Part shown: positions 12,820 through 26,400 of the stretch, piece by piece | Layout of the letters: each line of letters starts with the position of its first letter | Position numbering within the stretch: position 1 is the first letter of the stretch | The notes under the pieces: model-generated | What the model was told of the DNA's origin: nothing | What the model saw: only the letters and a program-made list of their open reading frames with translations | The model's database searches: none | Made by a program: the position numbers and the translations under genes | Origin: Gordionus sp. m RMFG-2023 | Lineage: Eukaryota; Nematomorpha; Gordioida; Chordodea; Parachordodidae | DNA length: 64,000 nt | Reading direction: 5' to 3' | NCBI RefSeq assembly: GCF_954871325.1 | Contig: NC_088779.1 | Location: 17,920,846 to 17,984,845, forward strand

Positions 12820-12924
12820 CACAGTGATTCAATAGCATTAGGCTCTATTTTGAATCATTTCAGCCGATTCCAGAGACGGCGAAGCCGAATTTTAGCCGAA
12901 AAATATCTCAGCCCATACAATTTG
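12820..12924 (+). CDS. Isolated 35-codon internal exon, host gene, unidentified
   Basis: A polypyrimidine acceptor (TATTTATTTCAG) precedes 12820 and a consensus donor GTAAGA follows 12924. The 105 nt between them are open in one frame and divide evenly into 35 codons (phase 0 at both ends). The peptide is Arg-rich, containing RFQRRRSRILAEKYLSP, with GC-richer codons than the surroundings. The other two frames are closed. Flanking exons are not recognised, and the next gene features lie kilobases away. It could be part of a secreted precursor (RRR is cleavable) or any basic protein. Confidence 0.4.
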
Positions 12925-14616
12925 GTAAGATATTATTACATTACATATATTGCCTTATGCACAATGCCAGTAATATAATATAGGTATATTAATTTATAAA
13001 TATTTTTATTAAGAAAGATCATAATTTTATCATCCCGGGCCAGGCAAGGGGCCAAAATAAATTCAAAAAAATTAAGCATCGCCGGATTTGTCTAAAAAAT
13101 ATCTAAAAAATTACATAGGAAATGATTTTTTTATTTAATTAAAATATAAAGATAATTAGAATTGCCTGTGATAATGAAAGCAATTAGTGATCTTATTCAT
13201 AAAATGCATGTAATTTATATACTTTTTATAAAATAAATAAAATCTTTGGACCGTGTTTAGGCTGAAAAATTAGTAAATTATGAACTGGACTTATGCCAAA
13301 AAAAATAGATTTTGCAGAGCTCTAGAAAATACTCTTCTAATTCGGCTTCAATAAATAGCACATTTCTATTAAAAACATTTCAATATGTGCCATTAAAAAT
13401 ATCTATAAATTGTGTAAATTAGAAAAAGTTATATTATAATTGAATATTTTTTTAGAAGGTAGAAAATAATTAATTAAGTAATGGAATAAAATAAAAATGT
13501 AATTAACATTGATGTATTTTTATTAATAACTAAGGATCATACCCTCCTATCGATTGATGTATTTCTTATGTGACGTATTACTCTTGTAAAATATAATGCT
13601 TAATTACTTTAAATTTATTTTCATTATGATTTCTTTTTTGATTGACATTGTCCTATGTATTAGAAAACTCAAATCTAAAGCCCTATATAGAAGATAAATT
13701 TTGTTAATAAGATATTCATTCAAATTCCTTACCCCTATTAATAAACTAAAAAATCTCCCCTCCTTACCCGGATTGATATGGTCTTAAAATGGAGATTATG
13801 AGATGCTTATATAATTAGCTTTAATTAAAATATCTCTGGATAGAACTGGCATATTAATTATATAAATATTAAATAGTATGTGCTTAAACTATGACTCGAA
13901 GCATAAACTAGACAATTGCGTTGAAAGGATAAGATTATTTTTTAAAGCATCGTTGTTAAACGCCTATAAAAACTGAGACAATCAGGATTTATGAAATATT
14001 ATATTTAAGCTTACATGTAAATCTTATAATATTTGCAATCCAATCTAGGTTTTTATTTTATAATTCAAATTTTGGCTTTGAATCTCCAAAATACAAGAAA
14101 AGGGTCATAAAGTGTTCAAAAAATTATTAGCAGTCGATTCGTACTAGCTATAGCAAAATCAATATATGGGTTTGAATATTATTTAATCAAAACTTGAATT
14201 ATATAATTCCTTACTCTTCTTAAGAAATATAATCTTTGAAAATTCATATGAATCAAAATCAAAGGAATGAGAATTAGAATCACTCGACCTACCGACCTGA
14301 ACAATTGGTTAAATTGGGTTGGGTGATTATATTTTTTGGGTTAGGTGGGAAAATTTTTTTTCAGGTGGGATGAGTTCGGAAATTCTATTTTTAAAATTTT
14401 GAATTTAATCAGCGATATCAACAAATCCTAAATTTTTTTTATATTTTGATTTTTGAATCAGGTTGGGTTGAGAATATGGAATTAATATTATGCTCAAATT
14501 GAGTTACTGCTTTTTTTAAAAACGAAATTTGGGATTGGGTCTGGAAAATGTTTTGTTTCCAATGGTTATGTTGAAAAAAATTATCACTTCCAAGTCTATA
14601 CTAAGATAATTTTGAA
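12925..14616. other. No gene seen
   Basis: AT-rich DNA. A GGGTTGGGT/GGTGGG-rich patch at about 14290-14540 resembles the CCCGACC-rich repeat that follows, and may be a diverged copy of it. Confidence 0.4.
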
Positions 14617-15331
14617 TAGAGATACGTGAAGCCCGACCTGATTTGACCGGTTAAGAATTTTTTCACGAGCTGTCCGGTCTGAAAAATGTTATTTTTTTTT
14701 TAATTTCCCGGCCCGAACCATAATAATTTTTAAAAAATTATCTCGAACCAGCCAGACCCGTAAAATATTTATAAAACATCAGGGCCGGCCGATTAAAATT
14801 TATGAAAAGTCCGTCCCTGATCGTTAAATTATTTTGTACAAATTTTCCGGTCATTAATATCTTCCCACCTCAATGGTGGCCACCTATTTCTACAGTAACC
14901 GTTTTATAAATCAAATGTATTTGTATCTATATTGTACATTTGTAATTGTGCCATATAATATCATAAATAAATAATTTTATTTTTTGTGAATTTACTATAT
15001 TATATTTATAGATTTAGTATTTTAGTTAGACATTAACAAAGAAACAAGTATATTATATATCAAATTTTAATGCCCGGGCTGGCCCATTAAAATTTTACAA
15101 ATTTAGGAGTGGATGTCTTATATTTTGTGAATATATTGTCCGACCCAGCCAGGCCCGAAATTTTTTTTGCATGAATTGCCTAGACCCGACCCAGTACGTT
15201 AATTTTTTTGTCAGGCCCTGCCTGTTATAATTTTGTTTAAAAATATCCCGCCCGGCTGTTTTAATTTTTTTAAATTTTCTTGGCCTACGGGTCGGGTTTC
15301 TGACGAGTCGGGATATTCAGATCTCTATTTT
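14617..15331. repeat. Non-autonomous element with inverted ends, CCCGACC-rich
   Basis: The left end, ATAGAGATACGTGAAGCCCG, is matched at the right by the reverse complement ATAGAGATCTGAATATCCCG. Inside are repeated CCCGACC, GGCCCGAA and GGTCGGG blocks on both strands, separated by A/T runs. The flanks ATTTTGAA and TTTTGCAA are similar 8-mers, compatible with a decayed target duplication. This pattern fits a hAT-type MITE. No coding frame. Confidence 0.5.
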
Positions 15332-15576
15332 GCAATTCGAAATATTATGATTTCATTATGCAGAATATTGAAAGTTTTTATTGTAAAAGTTTCTAATGAA
15401 ATTATTGGGAGGAGATTCTGGTTATTGAACTAGACGAGTATTCGAAAATACAATATTGCAAAAAATAATTTTTTATTATAGAAAAATCACTATAAATTTC
15501 CCAAATATTAAATGCATCTTATTCCGCTTTCGGGTTTTGTTTAGTATTATATGTAATCATAAAATTCGTCTTTATT

Positions 15577-15911
15577 AGACCATTTTCAGACAGAAGATTT
15601 TTCAGAACGGTTTCTTAGGTATGTTTCCACCAATATTTTTTTATTTCCAAACAAAGGATTATAATTTGTCGAATTAATTTTTTTGTATAACATAATATTT
15701 TTAATCATGCCCCATTTAATCGTTTAAAAAACAAATGATTTTTATTTTTATTAACGATTAAATAGAGTCTGAGATGCGACCACTACTTAGTTTTTTATAA
15801 TATAAAAAAGTTTAAATTAGAAATTATTATCCTTTGTTTAAAAATTTAAAAAATATGTTGGAATTTGAAAAATAGCTTTGAAAAAATGTTCTTTCTCGAA
15901 ATGGACTTATC
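15577..15911. repeat. MITE-like inverted repeat, family C
   Basis: The left part (AGACCATTTTCAGACAG, then TTCAGAACGGTTTCTTAGG) is approximately the reverse complement of the right part (AATAGCTTTGAAAAAATG, then CTCGAAATGGACT). A related right end occurs at 56645-56695. About 335 bp, no coding. Confidence 0.4.
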
Positions 15912-17510
15912 TCTTATGTCTCCACAAGGCCTCAACATTTGATTATTATATCTAGATCTTTCATGTATTCCCCCCTCCCTCAGATATATTCACTAAAAAT
16001 TTTTGCAACCCCAATATCTCACTATTAGTCCAAGCCCTTATTAACTCTTGGATAGAAAACCAAGTCACTTTTCCCATCACATCATCCTCGCCATTATGCC
16101 CCTCTATTTTCAAAGTTTGTTCCTTAATCCTCATATTTCGACTCTTCCTAATTCTCCTTCCCATGACTATACTACACTCAACTTATAAAAAAAATTACAG
16201 CAGGGAGAATTATATTAAATGTTTCTCTGAAATGTCATGGAATACACCAAAATACACTATTTTTAAAACAACATTATCCCTGCCATATGGATAAATTAAA
16301 TTTTTAAGCTTTAATTTGGCATCATAGAAAGTAAAAAGAATTTACCCCCCCCCCCTTTCCATGCTCATGACAATAATACTCCCCACCCCACCCTCTGAAA
16401 AATTTACTCACCTTCTATCCCCCCCCCCCCATAAATTATTTCTAGATATATTTTTCCCCGGCCCTTTAACTATAAAAAGGAAATTAAAATAAAATTAGCA
16501 ACAAAAAGGTACCAATCAAAATAAGCACCGCTCTCTTACCATTCTTCTACCCCTATTTAATTTTAATGTTAATCTTTTATCATAACCTCCCCCCCTTCTC
16601 CCCCTGGTAAAAATACCTGATTGAACTAGACTAAAATAATTTTAGCTTTTATAACATTTCATCTTACAAATAGTCCACTCCTCCATTATTAATTATGATG
16701 AATATTTAGAGATGATATACTATTTAATAAATAGGCCGGGTTGAGATTTTATTAAATGACGAAATGTAACTTTATTAATTGAGGAATATAACTGAAGCAA
16801 TTGAAATATAAGGGAACTTAAAAATGAAATAATCAAAAATAAGAACAAGGTTTTAAATAAGGATAGAAGAGCATACAAATACTTTTCTAAAAATGGTAAT
16901 AGTTTCTATAACAAACAAAATCCTCATTTTTTACAAGCTATGGAAAAAGTTTGGAAACGGCTTTTTTACTGATAGAGAAGCTGTATATCGTTTAACATAT
17001 AGGTATATAAAACAATCTTTCTCAAATTTAGAGGCAAATACAAAAATTTTTATTAAAATTTTATATTTTATAAAAATTGATTATATAGTTTTTAATCTTA
17101 TATATAAAATATAAGTTTACAAGTTATATAGTATAGCATAACTATGATTCTCATAAGTTATTTCTATTTTAATGACATGGATTCGTGATAAAAATAGATT
17201 AAAAAATATTATTAAAAAAATTAATGTACATCTATATTTTTCAACACTAATGTTTAGAAGAATCAAATTCCACAAAATTCTTGATTAATGTATTTAATAA
17301 AATAGCACATTTATAAATGCAGTACAAATCGTGATAATAATTTTTTTATATATCTAATTCTAAAAGCACATTATTTTACTGTATTTTTTTAATTATATTT
17401 ATTTATTATAAAAAAATAAAAAAAATTATTACAATCTCATTATTCTTTGTAAATTATTTCCTCTTACTCTCTATCACATTTCCATTCATCATACAAAATA
17501 TTTTTTTTTC
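15912..17510. other. No supported gene; poly-C tracts
   Basis: Several C-runs of 8 to 12 at 16345-16430 and 16590-16610. A minus-strand frame at 15961-16164 is basic and not AT-driven, but it has no recognisable motif and no splice context. Confidence 0.4.
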
Positions 17511-17514
17511 TTTC

Positions 17515-18360
17515 ATAAAGGACATCAAGGAATTACTAGAATGAAACAATGGGAAAGGGAATATAAATATGGTGGCCAAGTATGAATGAAGAATATAATA
17601 AATTAGGAAAAAATTGCGAAATTTGAAATGCCTGTGCCAACATGCCCCTTAAAGATAAAAATAGTACCGCAAACCAAAGGACCGTGGGATGAATTCACCT
17701 GGATTTCTTTGAATGGAAAGGCAAAAAATTTATTTTAATGATTGATTCTTTCTCAAAGTGGATAGAGTTTGCAGAAGTACATAGATTAACCAGGAATTGA
17801 GATGCAATATCGTAAAAAAATATTTGCAAGATTTGGAATACTGAAAATTATGGTATCGGATGGGAGTCCAAAATTTATTAGTACTGGATTTAAAAAATTT
17901 TGTGTAAAATTTAATGTAAATCATATGGTTGCACCACCATATCATCCTAGTTCAAATAGATAGGCTAAAGATGGTGGCTATAGTAAAATATTGGTTAGTA
18001 AAAACTAGAGAAGACCGAGGGGAAATTGATATTGCAATTGTATTATAATAAGGCTCTGGGCAATGATAGCAAATCACCTGCGGAAATATTATTGGGCAGA
18101 AAAATAAATATGTGGGATTTAGGAGAATAATGAGAAAATAAAATATTATACAAATCAATTAGTGTGGGTTAGAATGTATGGAAAAATTAAAAAATGGGAA
18201 AAGGGAAGTGTGGTAGAAAATTTGGGGAAAAATTGTGTTCGGTATCAAAGTGTGGTAAAATTAAATCGTTTGAATTGTATATTTATGAAAAAAAAATTGG
18301 GGTTATATCACTATGGGTCGCTTAGTCAAATATTGGAGATGAGATGAGATCATCATATAT
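17515..18360 (+). mobile_element. Ty3/Gypsy LTR retrotransposon fossil, integrase region
   Basis: Segments along the plus strand match a Ty3/Gypsy integrase in the right order: GHQGITRMKQW of the N-terminal zinc-binding region, MIDSFSKWIEF of the catalytic core, and SKSPAEILLGRKI near the core end. The fossil is old and broken, with many interruptions, and no full gene can be read. A purine-rich run at 18829-18840 could be a polypurine tract, and a TG start at about 18846 could open an LTR, but I cannot see the second LTR. Gag, protease and reverse transcriptase are absent upstream. Confidence 0.65.
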
Positions 18361-18845
18361 AAATTTTGGTTAAAACGCTATTGATTGCTTATTTTAAATG
18401 TTACTTAGTAAATGTATTATATTAAAATAAATACCAATTTATAAAAATACAGATTCACATGTGCAGTTTGATAAGTTAAACTTTTTATCGGGAAAATTGT
18501 GAATATTGTTGAAAATATATATAATTATTAAATGGCAACAAATGGTGATAAGAGAATAGATAAGAAAAATTAAGTTGGTAAAATTATAAAATTTTAAAGG
18601 GAGAAAAGTAAAAATGGAAAAAAGGAAAGTAATACTATAAATTGTGTTTCATCAAAGGGAATAAATTATAAAATTGTTAATTAAATTTATGATGAAATGG
18701 TGGAATAATGACATTAAAAAATTTATAAGGGAGTAAAAGGTATAAATATAGTTTATTAATTAGTTATTAATAAAATATTAAAAAAATGATAGGATTAAAT
18801 GAATATAATTCAATTGTATCAAATAATAAATAAAAGAGGGGTAAT

Positions 18846-19364
18846 GTGAAAGTTATTTAAAAATTAGAAATGGAGTGGAGACTTATTATATACGTATAGC
18901 GAATACCATGTTACAAATAATGTGGCTCCCATGGAAAGTTCGCTTGCTAAATATAGTATGAACTCTCAGATCAAATTGGAAATGAGAAAAACTATTTCCT
19001 CGCCAGACAAATTCCCATTCAATCAATGATTTCCCAACACAACAAATTCGTCTGATTTGTTATTCTTGTGGTGGAAATGAAAGTAGTTGGTTATCCAAGT
19101 AATCAGAACCAATGTAGATCAACCTTTTATAATCCCTTGACAGTATAAGGAATGACCCAAGCTTTTCAATCTTCACCCAAATTAATGGTGAAGAAAGTGG
19201 CGCCGATGCCAATAGCTCAGCAAAAAAATTTCAATTTCAGAAAAATTCTTATGAAACGAGTTTATGAACCAAAGATGCGAAGACCTACGCCCAAAACAAT
19301 TTTGGTTACTGAAGATATGAAAGAAGAGTTTGCGGAAATGACCATTAATGAGCTGGATAAATAA
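18846..19364 (+). mobile_element. Possible LTR and/or Gag-like remnant of the same fossil
   Basis: Directly downstream of the integrase fossil. The stretch 18846-19142 begins TGTGAAAG after a purine run and ends in CA, as LTRs do. It also contains a CYSCG-like piece reminiscent of a Gag zinc knuckle near 19056-19072. A 70-residue frame follows at 19152-19364 (KVAPMPIAQQKNFNFRKI and a Glu-rich end) that I do not recognise. LTR and Gag readings conflict. Weak call. Confidence 0.25.
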
Positions 19365-19892
19365 GGAAAGTACAAAATCATTAATTAATAATATAAATAG
19401 TTATTAAAAATGTATAATGTAAAATAGGCCTGAAAATATCTATGAAAAATAAGGAATATGTTCTATGTATATGGATTTTTTAAAATTATAATAATATATA
19501 TTTGATATAATTGCATTGATAAATTATTACGATAATTATTATTGATTATTATTATATTTTGAAATCCTAAATGTTAATTTTTTTAATGTGATAAAATTGA
19601 AAAAGAAATAAATAAAAATGGATGTAATTAAACCTTGTATATTAATTTTTAATAATTTTGGGAACTATTGTAATAGTTAGAACTAGCACAAAACACTGGT
19701 ATATTTTAAAATTATTACTTCCAATTGTTCAGCCAACTTTAATGGAGATATATATAAAGATAACCATGGAAAAGTCAATAATATATAGTATTATTTATAG
19801 GAGGACCAGATCTATGACCGGCAAAGCGGAATTTGGGGGCTAAAACCTAAAAAAATTTCAACAGCCCCCCCCCCCCCGGTCTTATGAATAAT

Positions 19893-19912
19893 TCCTGGTT
19901 ACGTCACTGTTC
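19893..19912. repeat. Solitary hAT-like terminal repeat
   Basis: The sequence reads as the reverse complement of CAGTGACGTAACCAGGAATT, a typical hAT terminus, preceded by a C-run. No matching left end was identified. Confidence 0.35.
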
Positions 19913-22900
19913 TTCATTGTTATATTGTCAAAGCGCATCAATATTTAATTTAAATCTTTTTATTTACTATTCACAAATCGGGCATCTGGGTTCGTAGGTC
20001 ATGTATTAGAAAAAGTTTCTAAAATAAAAAGTTTAAAATTTATTCTCCTTTATTCTCATTTTCAAAGCTATCCATTAAACGGGACTGCTAATTCTTTCTT
20101 GAGAAATTATAAATTGGTCTATTTTTGATACAACTGTTTTGGATCTTTTTAAGATAAAAGTAGAATTTCTAAATCTGGTGAGTAAAGTAAAAATAAATAC
20201 TATTTGTAGAAGTTAACATTAAATGATAAAAAAATTTATTCATAAATATTTATAATTCATTCATTCACAAACATTTTAGTCATATTTAAGTTACACGTTC
20301 GTGCATAAAATTTAGAATACGGGTAGTAACTATATCCCCTATTAAAGATTATTTATTATTCCAGGGCTAAATATCCATGAGACCTGAAAGAGTTGAATTA
20401 GAATTTTTGGAGGGGCATAGGTAGATTTTGGAGGAGGTTTGCTACCAAAAATTTTATTATTGTCAACATTTTCAAATGATTTTTTTTAATAAATCAATCA
20501 ATAAAAAAACGGTTAACTGGCAAAAGGACACCTAAGAACCGGATAGAAAAATATTTCAATTTATTATTTCTTTCAAAGTAAATTTTTATAATAACTAACG
20601 GCTTATACCAATTTGAAAATTTTAAATTGCTATTTAATTTAAGAGATTTTGTTAAAATCCTCAGTGGCGTCGCTAGGGGGGGGGCGCAGGGGCTCGAGCT
20701 ACCTGAAAATTTTGAATAGCCCCCTGAAGCAAAAAAATTTTTTTTTAATGGCTCCTTAATACCCCGTTGAACTAAAAATAAATTTTTTTAATTGCCCACT
20801 GAATAATTTCTTTTATATTACTATTGAGTAATATATAGATTTAATTTTATAATTTAAAAATTAATAAGTCTACCTAAATTATTCTTAAATGAATACTATT
20901 TATTTATTAGATTAGATTAATACTTATAAATTATATTTTCACTATGTCAACTTGCAACCAAATTCTGTGCTAAAAATAGAATATTAATATCACTCACTAA
21001 ATATTAATTTAGCATTAACAGTTGAAGCTTTATTGACTTTTATTATTTAAATTATTATATAACCCTAATTAAATAAATATTAAATGAAAATTAACAAATT
21101 TAATTGTAATTAGCCGAGTTCAAAATCACTAATCAATTATATTATTGATATTTAAATTTAATTACCATGCCTCTTCTTAAAATTATTTTCAAGGTCCAAA
21201 TCCATAAGTATAAGAGATTAATTTATAACAAAAGTAAACATATAGTTAATAATCCTCTATTAGATATAATTTGTTATAAAATATTAGGTTAAATAGCACT
21301 TTACAAACGTATTTGACAGTTATATAATATATTACAGTTAATATTTTAATAAATTTCACTAATAAACTTTTGATAATAAATATAAGCAATAAATTGCTAT
21401 CAAATATTTATCGCCATCTATTTATTTAGAAATATTATTTAAAATTTAACATATTATTTATCCCAGAATGGATGTAATAAATTAGATAACTTTTCTTCCC
21501 TTTTTTACGTGTTTTTAGGAAAGCTATTTTTTTTCTTATTTGAAAAACAGTTTTGAGTTAAATTTTTAATACTAGTATATTTTTGATATTATTACAAAAT
21601 ACTTACTACTATTTCAAGATATAATATACCAACTAGAGGTGGTGCAACAATAATATATAAAATCTTAATTAATTTCTTTTATCATATCATATCACTCTGG
21701 TTCTTATTTTATAGTTACAAACTGTTTCATTTCTAATATGGCATCCCTTCCTTGTAAATAACTTAAGGCTTCAGTAGATTTGCATAATTTCTTCTAAAGA
21801 TTTTTAGTGTTTTTGTTTTATCAATTTATCTAGCAAAATAAATTCTGATATAAGTTAATATAGTAGCTGCTGAGAGCATATATTGCATATTTTATAAGCA
21901 ATAATGGTCAACTGTGTAGTTGTTTATATACCATTAAAAATGGAAGATAATCTTTTAGAAATTTAATATCTCACAGTTTTTTTCTCAATTACTTATCTAC
22001 TTCCATCACGTCATTTAAGAGGAAGCTCTAACCACCATATAGTTTTATGATTTGGATTAGTCGTTTATATTCTCTTTTTCAAGAATTTGGTTAGGCCTAT
22101 AAATTTTTCCTTATTAGTCCATTCTATAAAACATTGTCTAAAAATGGTAACATAGTGTTATATTGGTTTCTTGACCTTTTGTCAATGTAAGTTGCTAATT
22201 TTATAATATGTAGTTTTTAAAACCATTATCAATTGAAGCATATGTATGTTAATTAGCCTTTTTTATCATTTGTCAAAAAATTTTTATATCAATCGAAAAT
22301 ATTTTATACTGTAATAAATAGATTTTGTATTAAATAGAAATGTCTTGTATTGTTTTATATGCTAGTTTATTTGTATGCATAATATAATAAATGAAAAAAT
22401 ATGAAATTCAGAATAATTATTCAGAGTTAGCAAATTTTATAAAAATAAAATATATTAATATAAAATCCGGCCGAAGTCCGAGCAAAAGCGGGCCGAAAGC
22501 CCGCAAATGGGGGGTATGGGGGGCTTCGTCCCCCCCCCCATAAATTTTTTTTAGTTGTGCCCCCTGAGATTGTTAAGGCCAGAGAAGCCCCTGAAAATCC
22601 TTTTATTTCTTGCCTGTAGTTATGTTAATCCAACTAAATCCTAACCGTTGAGAAAATTCGCAAAGACTTGAGGCACTAATATATTTTTCACATTTGGGTT
22701 TAAACCTAGATCTAGTCTAAAATGATAGCTTTCTCTTAAAAATTCAGTTTAGTCTTTTTAAAGTAATGCAGCTATTTATCACCAATACTTGTTGGTAAAA
22801 ACCTCACTCTTTATTTTAAATCAGAAATAGCAGTGATATAAAGATTTCTATAAAAATATTGAAAAAAAAACATCTCTCTATCTCTTCAATGTGACTCTAA

Positions 22901-23250
22901 AAATAATTTCAAAAAGATTTTTACAATAAAAATGAAATTTTTATTGAAATTTTTATAACAATAACAAGAAGAAAGGGATTCTTAACACTTTTGGAAAAAA
23001 AAATTGACAGGAAGGTGGGAGAAGGATTAGCTCCCCCTCATATTTTGTAAAGGAGGAAAAAAATAAAAAAAAATTAGCGAGATTGTTGAGCCCACTCTTG
23101 CCTCCCTCGCAATAAACCCTTGATTGTAATGTGTGTACGGTAAATAATTTAGATTCTGCTTTCAAAAATTAAATTTAAAATAGAAAATTTAATAAGTAAT
23201 AAAGAACTTAATTAAAAATTTGTTATCTGCTTTACATGAGACCTTTTTCT
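19913..23250. other. Intergenic DNA upstream of the otubain gene; hAT-like termini
   Basis: No coding seen. At 20664 CAGTGGCGTCGCTAGG is a hAT-like end followed by a G-run and GCAGGGGCTCGAGCT. At 22466-22555 a block with CCGAGCAAAAGCGGGC, a G-run and GGGGCTTCG...CCCC resembles the subterminal block of the hAT at 37328-39436. These may be the two ends of a decayed element of about 1.9 kb, but the right terminus is missing. Confidence 0.4.
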
Positions 23251-23401
23251 ATGTCAGATTTCACAGGTCACAATATAACTTATAACAAAATGTCAATCGT
23301 TTCATTTTGGCATTCCAAGATTCAGTATAATAATTTTAATGCTACCTGTCGAAAGTAAAAGTAATTCGATAATATATAATAGTAAATTAAAAATATCATA
23401 G

Positions 23402-26400
23402 ACATTTATGAGCACGATGAAAACATATTAACATATCAGAAGCGTTTGGAAGAAGAAGTTTAATTTTTATGCTTCACCTTTATATTTTTAGATTGCAAGT
23501 ACATATAAATTAATTGGAGAAAAACAAAAATTTGAAGACATATTTAAAGATTATGATAATGACCCTCTATATATTGAAAAATTAAAGGTGAATATATTTA
23601 TAATACACTTATTTTTGTACAATACTTAGATATTAGGAGTTATCTAATAAATATGCCTTTATAAGGAGAGTGCGAGGTGATGGAAACTGTTTTTTTAGAG
23701 CATTTGCCTTTTCATATTTTGAATACCTTTCTAACCATAAACTTCAAATAGACAAGTAAAAACAAGTTTTATCTATATAAATAACAATACTGTTACTGAT
23801 AGATTCTCTTATGCCATAAAAATTTGTTATTAAAAATATGATTAATATTTCATAAAAATTAAAACCTCTTTATTTTATAATCTTATTTTCCTAATTATTT
23901 TATAATATCTAAATTTTGAAGCCTCTTTTTTTCATAATTATTTAATATCCTTTTCTTTTTATTTAATATTTTTTTAGTTTATTTTTTTCTCCTTATTTTT
24001 TAAAAATAATTTATTAAAAATGGATACTTTATTAAACATTTTTATATAGAATTTTTATAATTTACATATAAAAAATAAGATCTTGTACTACTTTGATATA
24101 TATTTTATAAAAAAAAATTGACATCTTTTTCAAATATGAAATAAACAAAAACTATATTAATGTTCACAACAAGGGACTTTTTAAAAATTAGGCTTTTAAA
24201 CTCAATTTCAGAAGCCAAGTCCATCAAGTTCATTACTTTGTTCTTTACCACAGTATTCTAGATGCATTGAGTCAATTCACCTCTTGGATAGCCGCACAGG
24301 TTTTACTCCAACAAATTTAGCACTGATCCTTAGATATACCTCCTTGACATTATTAGTGGCCCTTTCACTTTCTGAGCGATGGAAGAAGAATACCTCCATG
24401 AAAATACCCCCCCCCCTTCAAAAAAATAGTTAATTATTTTTTTACTCCCATAAATTTCAAAAATAATTTAAAAAATATATTTTTAAATTAATAATTAGAC
24501 AAATTAGGGGAAGTTAAAGTGAAAGAATTTAAAATTTCATCATTTAATTGTTTAAATAAAAAAATTTCTATTGATAAAATGGTTAAATTATTAAGAATGG
24601 ATCTTATTAATTTAATTTTACTCATGACCCTTTTATCAGTACATGAGATAGTAGGAATGGTTAATAAATATTTATATAAAATTGTTAAATTGGGGTAAGC
24701 AAAAAATTTTAAAGTAGATAATAAGGTAAAATAAATGAATAATTTTTTCAGTCTGAATCATAAGTCTCAGAATTATCATCAGAAGAAGAAACTAAATAAT
24801 AGTAAAAATATTTTAATATAAATTTACAATTTTCAGAATCTGACAAATCTAACCTCTAGGTCATGTATCATAATTACATCCCCCGATTTAGCTATCTTAT
24901 AAATATTCCTAAATTTCAACATTTCGTCAAAAATTTTACTTGAATTTAAATGGTATAAAAAAATTACTTTGCTATTTGTCCAATTTTGAAAAATATTCAT
25001 AAAGCTACTATTTCAAATCTTTTCTTTATTTCGTTAAAATCAAGCCCACCATGCCTTTTTCGAATGTGGTTTGTCCATTTATCATATCTTATATTATACC
25101 ATTTGCAATTATTAATTAATCATTTGTATTTCTTTTCGTTAATATTGTTGGGCATATTTTGAATTGGAAAAATAATTTTATCAAGGAATCTTGGATAACA
25201 ACCTAATTTGTTAAACATTGACCAAAATTTATTAAAATGTAATAATAAGACCCCCACTTATTATTTAATTTAATATGTAAACCAGAAATCACTTGGTTAA
25301 GGATGAATGTAGTAAAACAATAAAAGAATTAGATTTTAAAAAAATACCCCCACTCAAATTTTTAGAAACAAATTGCTTTGGACTAGAGGTCTGCATTGGG
25401 CAGGGTTTTGGCCCACCCGCCCATCTAAGTGAACGGGTGGGTTAGCGGATAAAAAATTTTCTGAGGGCAGGTGGGCGGGTTAAGGAAATTTAAAATTTTT
25501 GTTCAAAAACAAACTAAAGAAAAATTTGTGGTCTGTTCAAATTTTAAATTTTCGTCCATATAAAAAGTTATGAGATATTTCTATGCCGTTTATTATTTCT
25601 TTTGCTTCTTTGTCCATTGTAGAATAATTCTTTTTAGCGTCTTGTAAAGTTCTTGAGGTGTAAGCTATTTGAAATTCGTTACCATTATCATATTTTTGCA
25701 TGAATACAGCTCCAAATCTTTGGTTAGATGCATCTGTTTCTAATATTAACTCGAGGTCTGGTTTATAAAACTGTATAGTATATTGTTCTGTTACTATTCC
25801 GAATAGCATGAAATGATTACGAAAATAGCATGGTGTTTTATTTGGGAATGGCAGATTAATCTTCGTACTCACTTTAAAAAAGAGTTTTACATATATTGCA
25901 TACGGGACATCCGGATCTCACTTGAGGAAGAGGATATACTTCAAATGGATATCCTACTTTGGTGGAAATGACAAGAGATTTACCAAAGCTATCAAGATTA
26001 GGAAGAAAAATATTGGCAATTCCTGCAACTAGTGCCTGAACTTTAGCATTGCTGGAAGGTTTTTAGAACAAAGAAGAAGGTGTTTGAATCCAGAAAATGT
26101 CGATTCATTATTATTTTTGCATTATAATTACATATAATATCAATTTTATATTTATATTTATTTCATAAATATTCTATTTGATCAAAATTGTTCATAATTT
26201 AAATTGAATATTTTTTTAAGCTTAGATTAATTTTCTAAATTATAAACTTTTTGTAGAGGTGTAATGCTGAAATATTTTTATTAGATGCTTAAAAAATTGA
26301 AAGAATGGCCATTATTAAATGTTATAAATGGGTTAAAAATTTTTATAAATAATGGGCGGGAGGGTAAGGAATTTTAGACAAATGGGATATTTTTTTTGAA

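Noticed and set aside
15961-16164. Basic 67-residue minus-strand frame
   Set aside because: Composition looks coding-like, but there is no motif, no splice context and no neighbour to support it.
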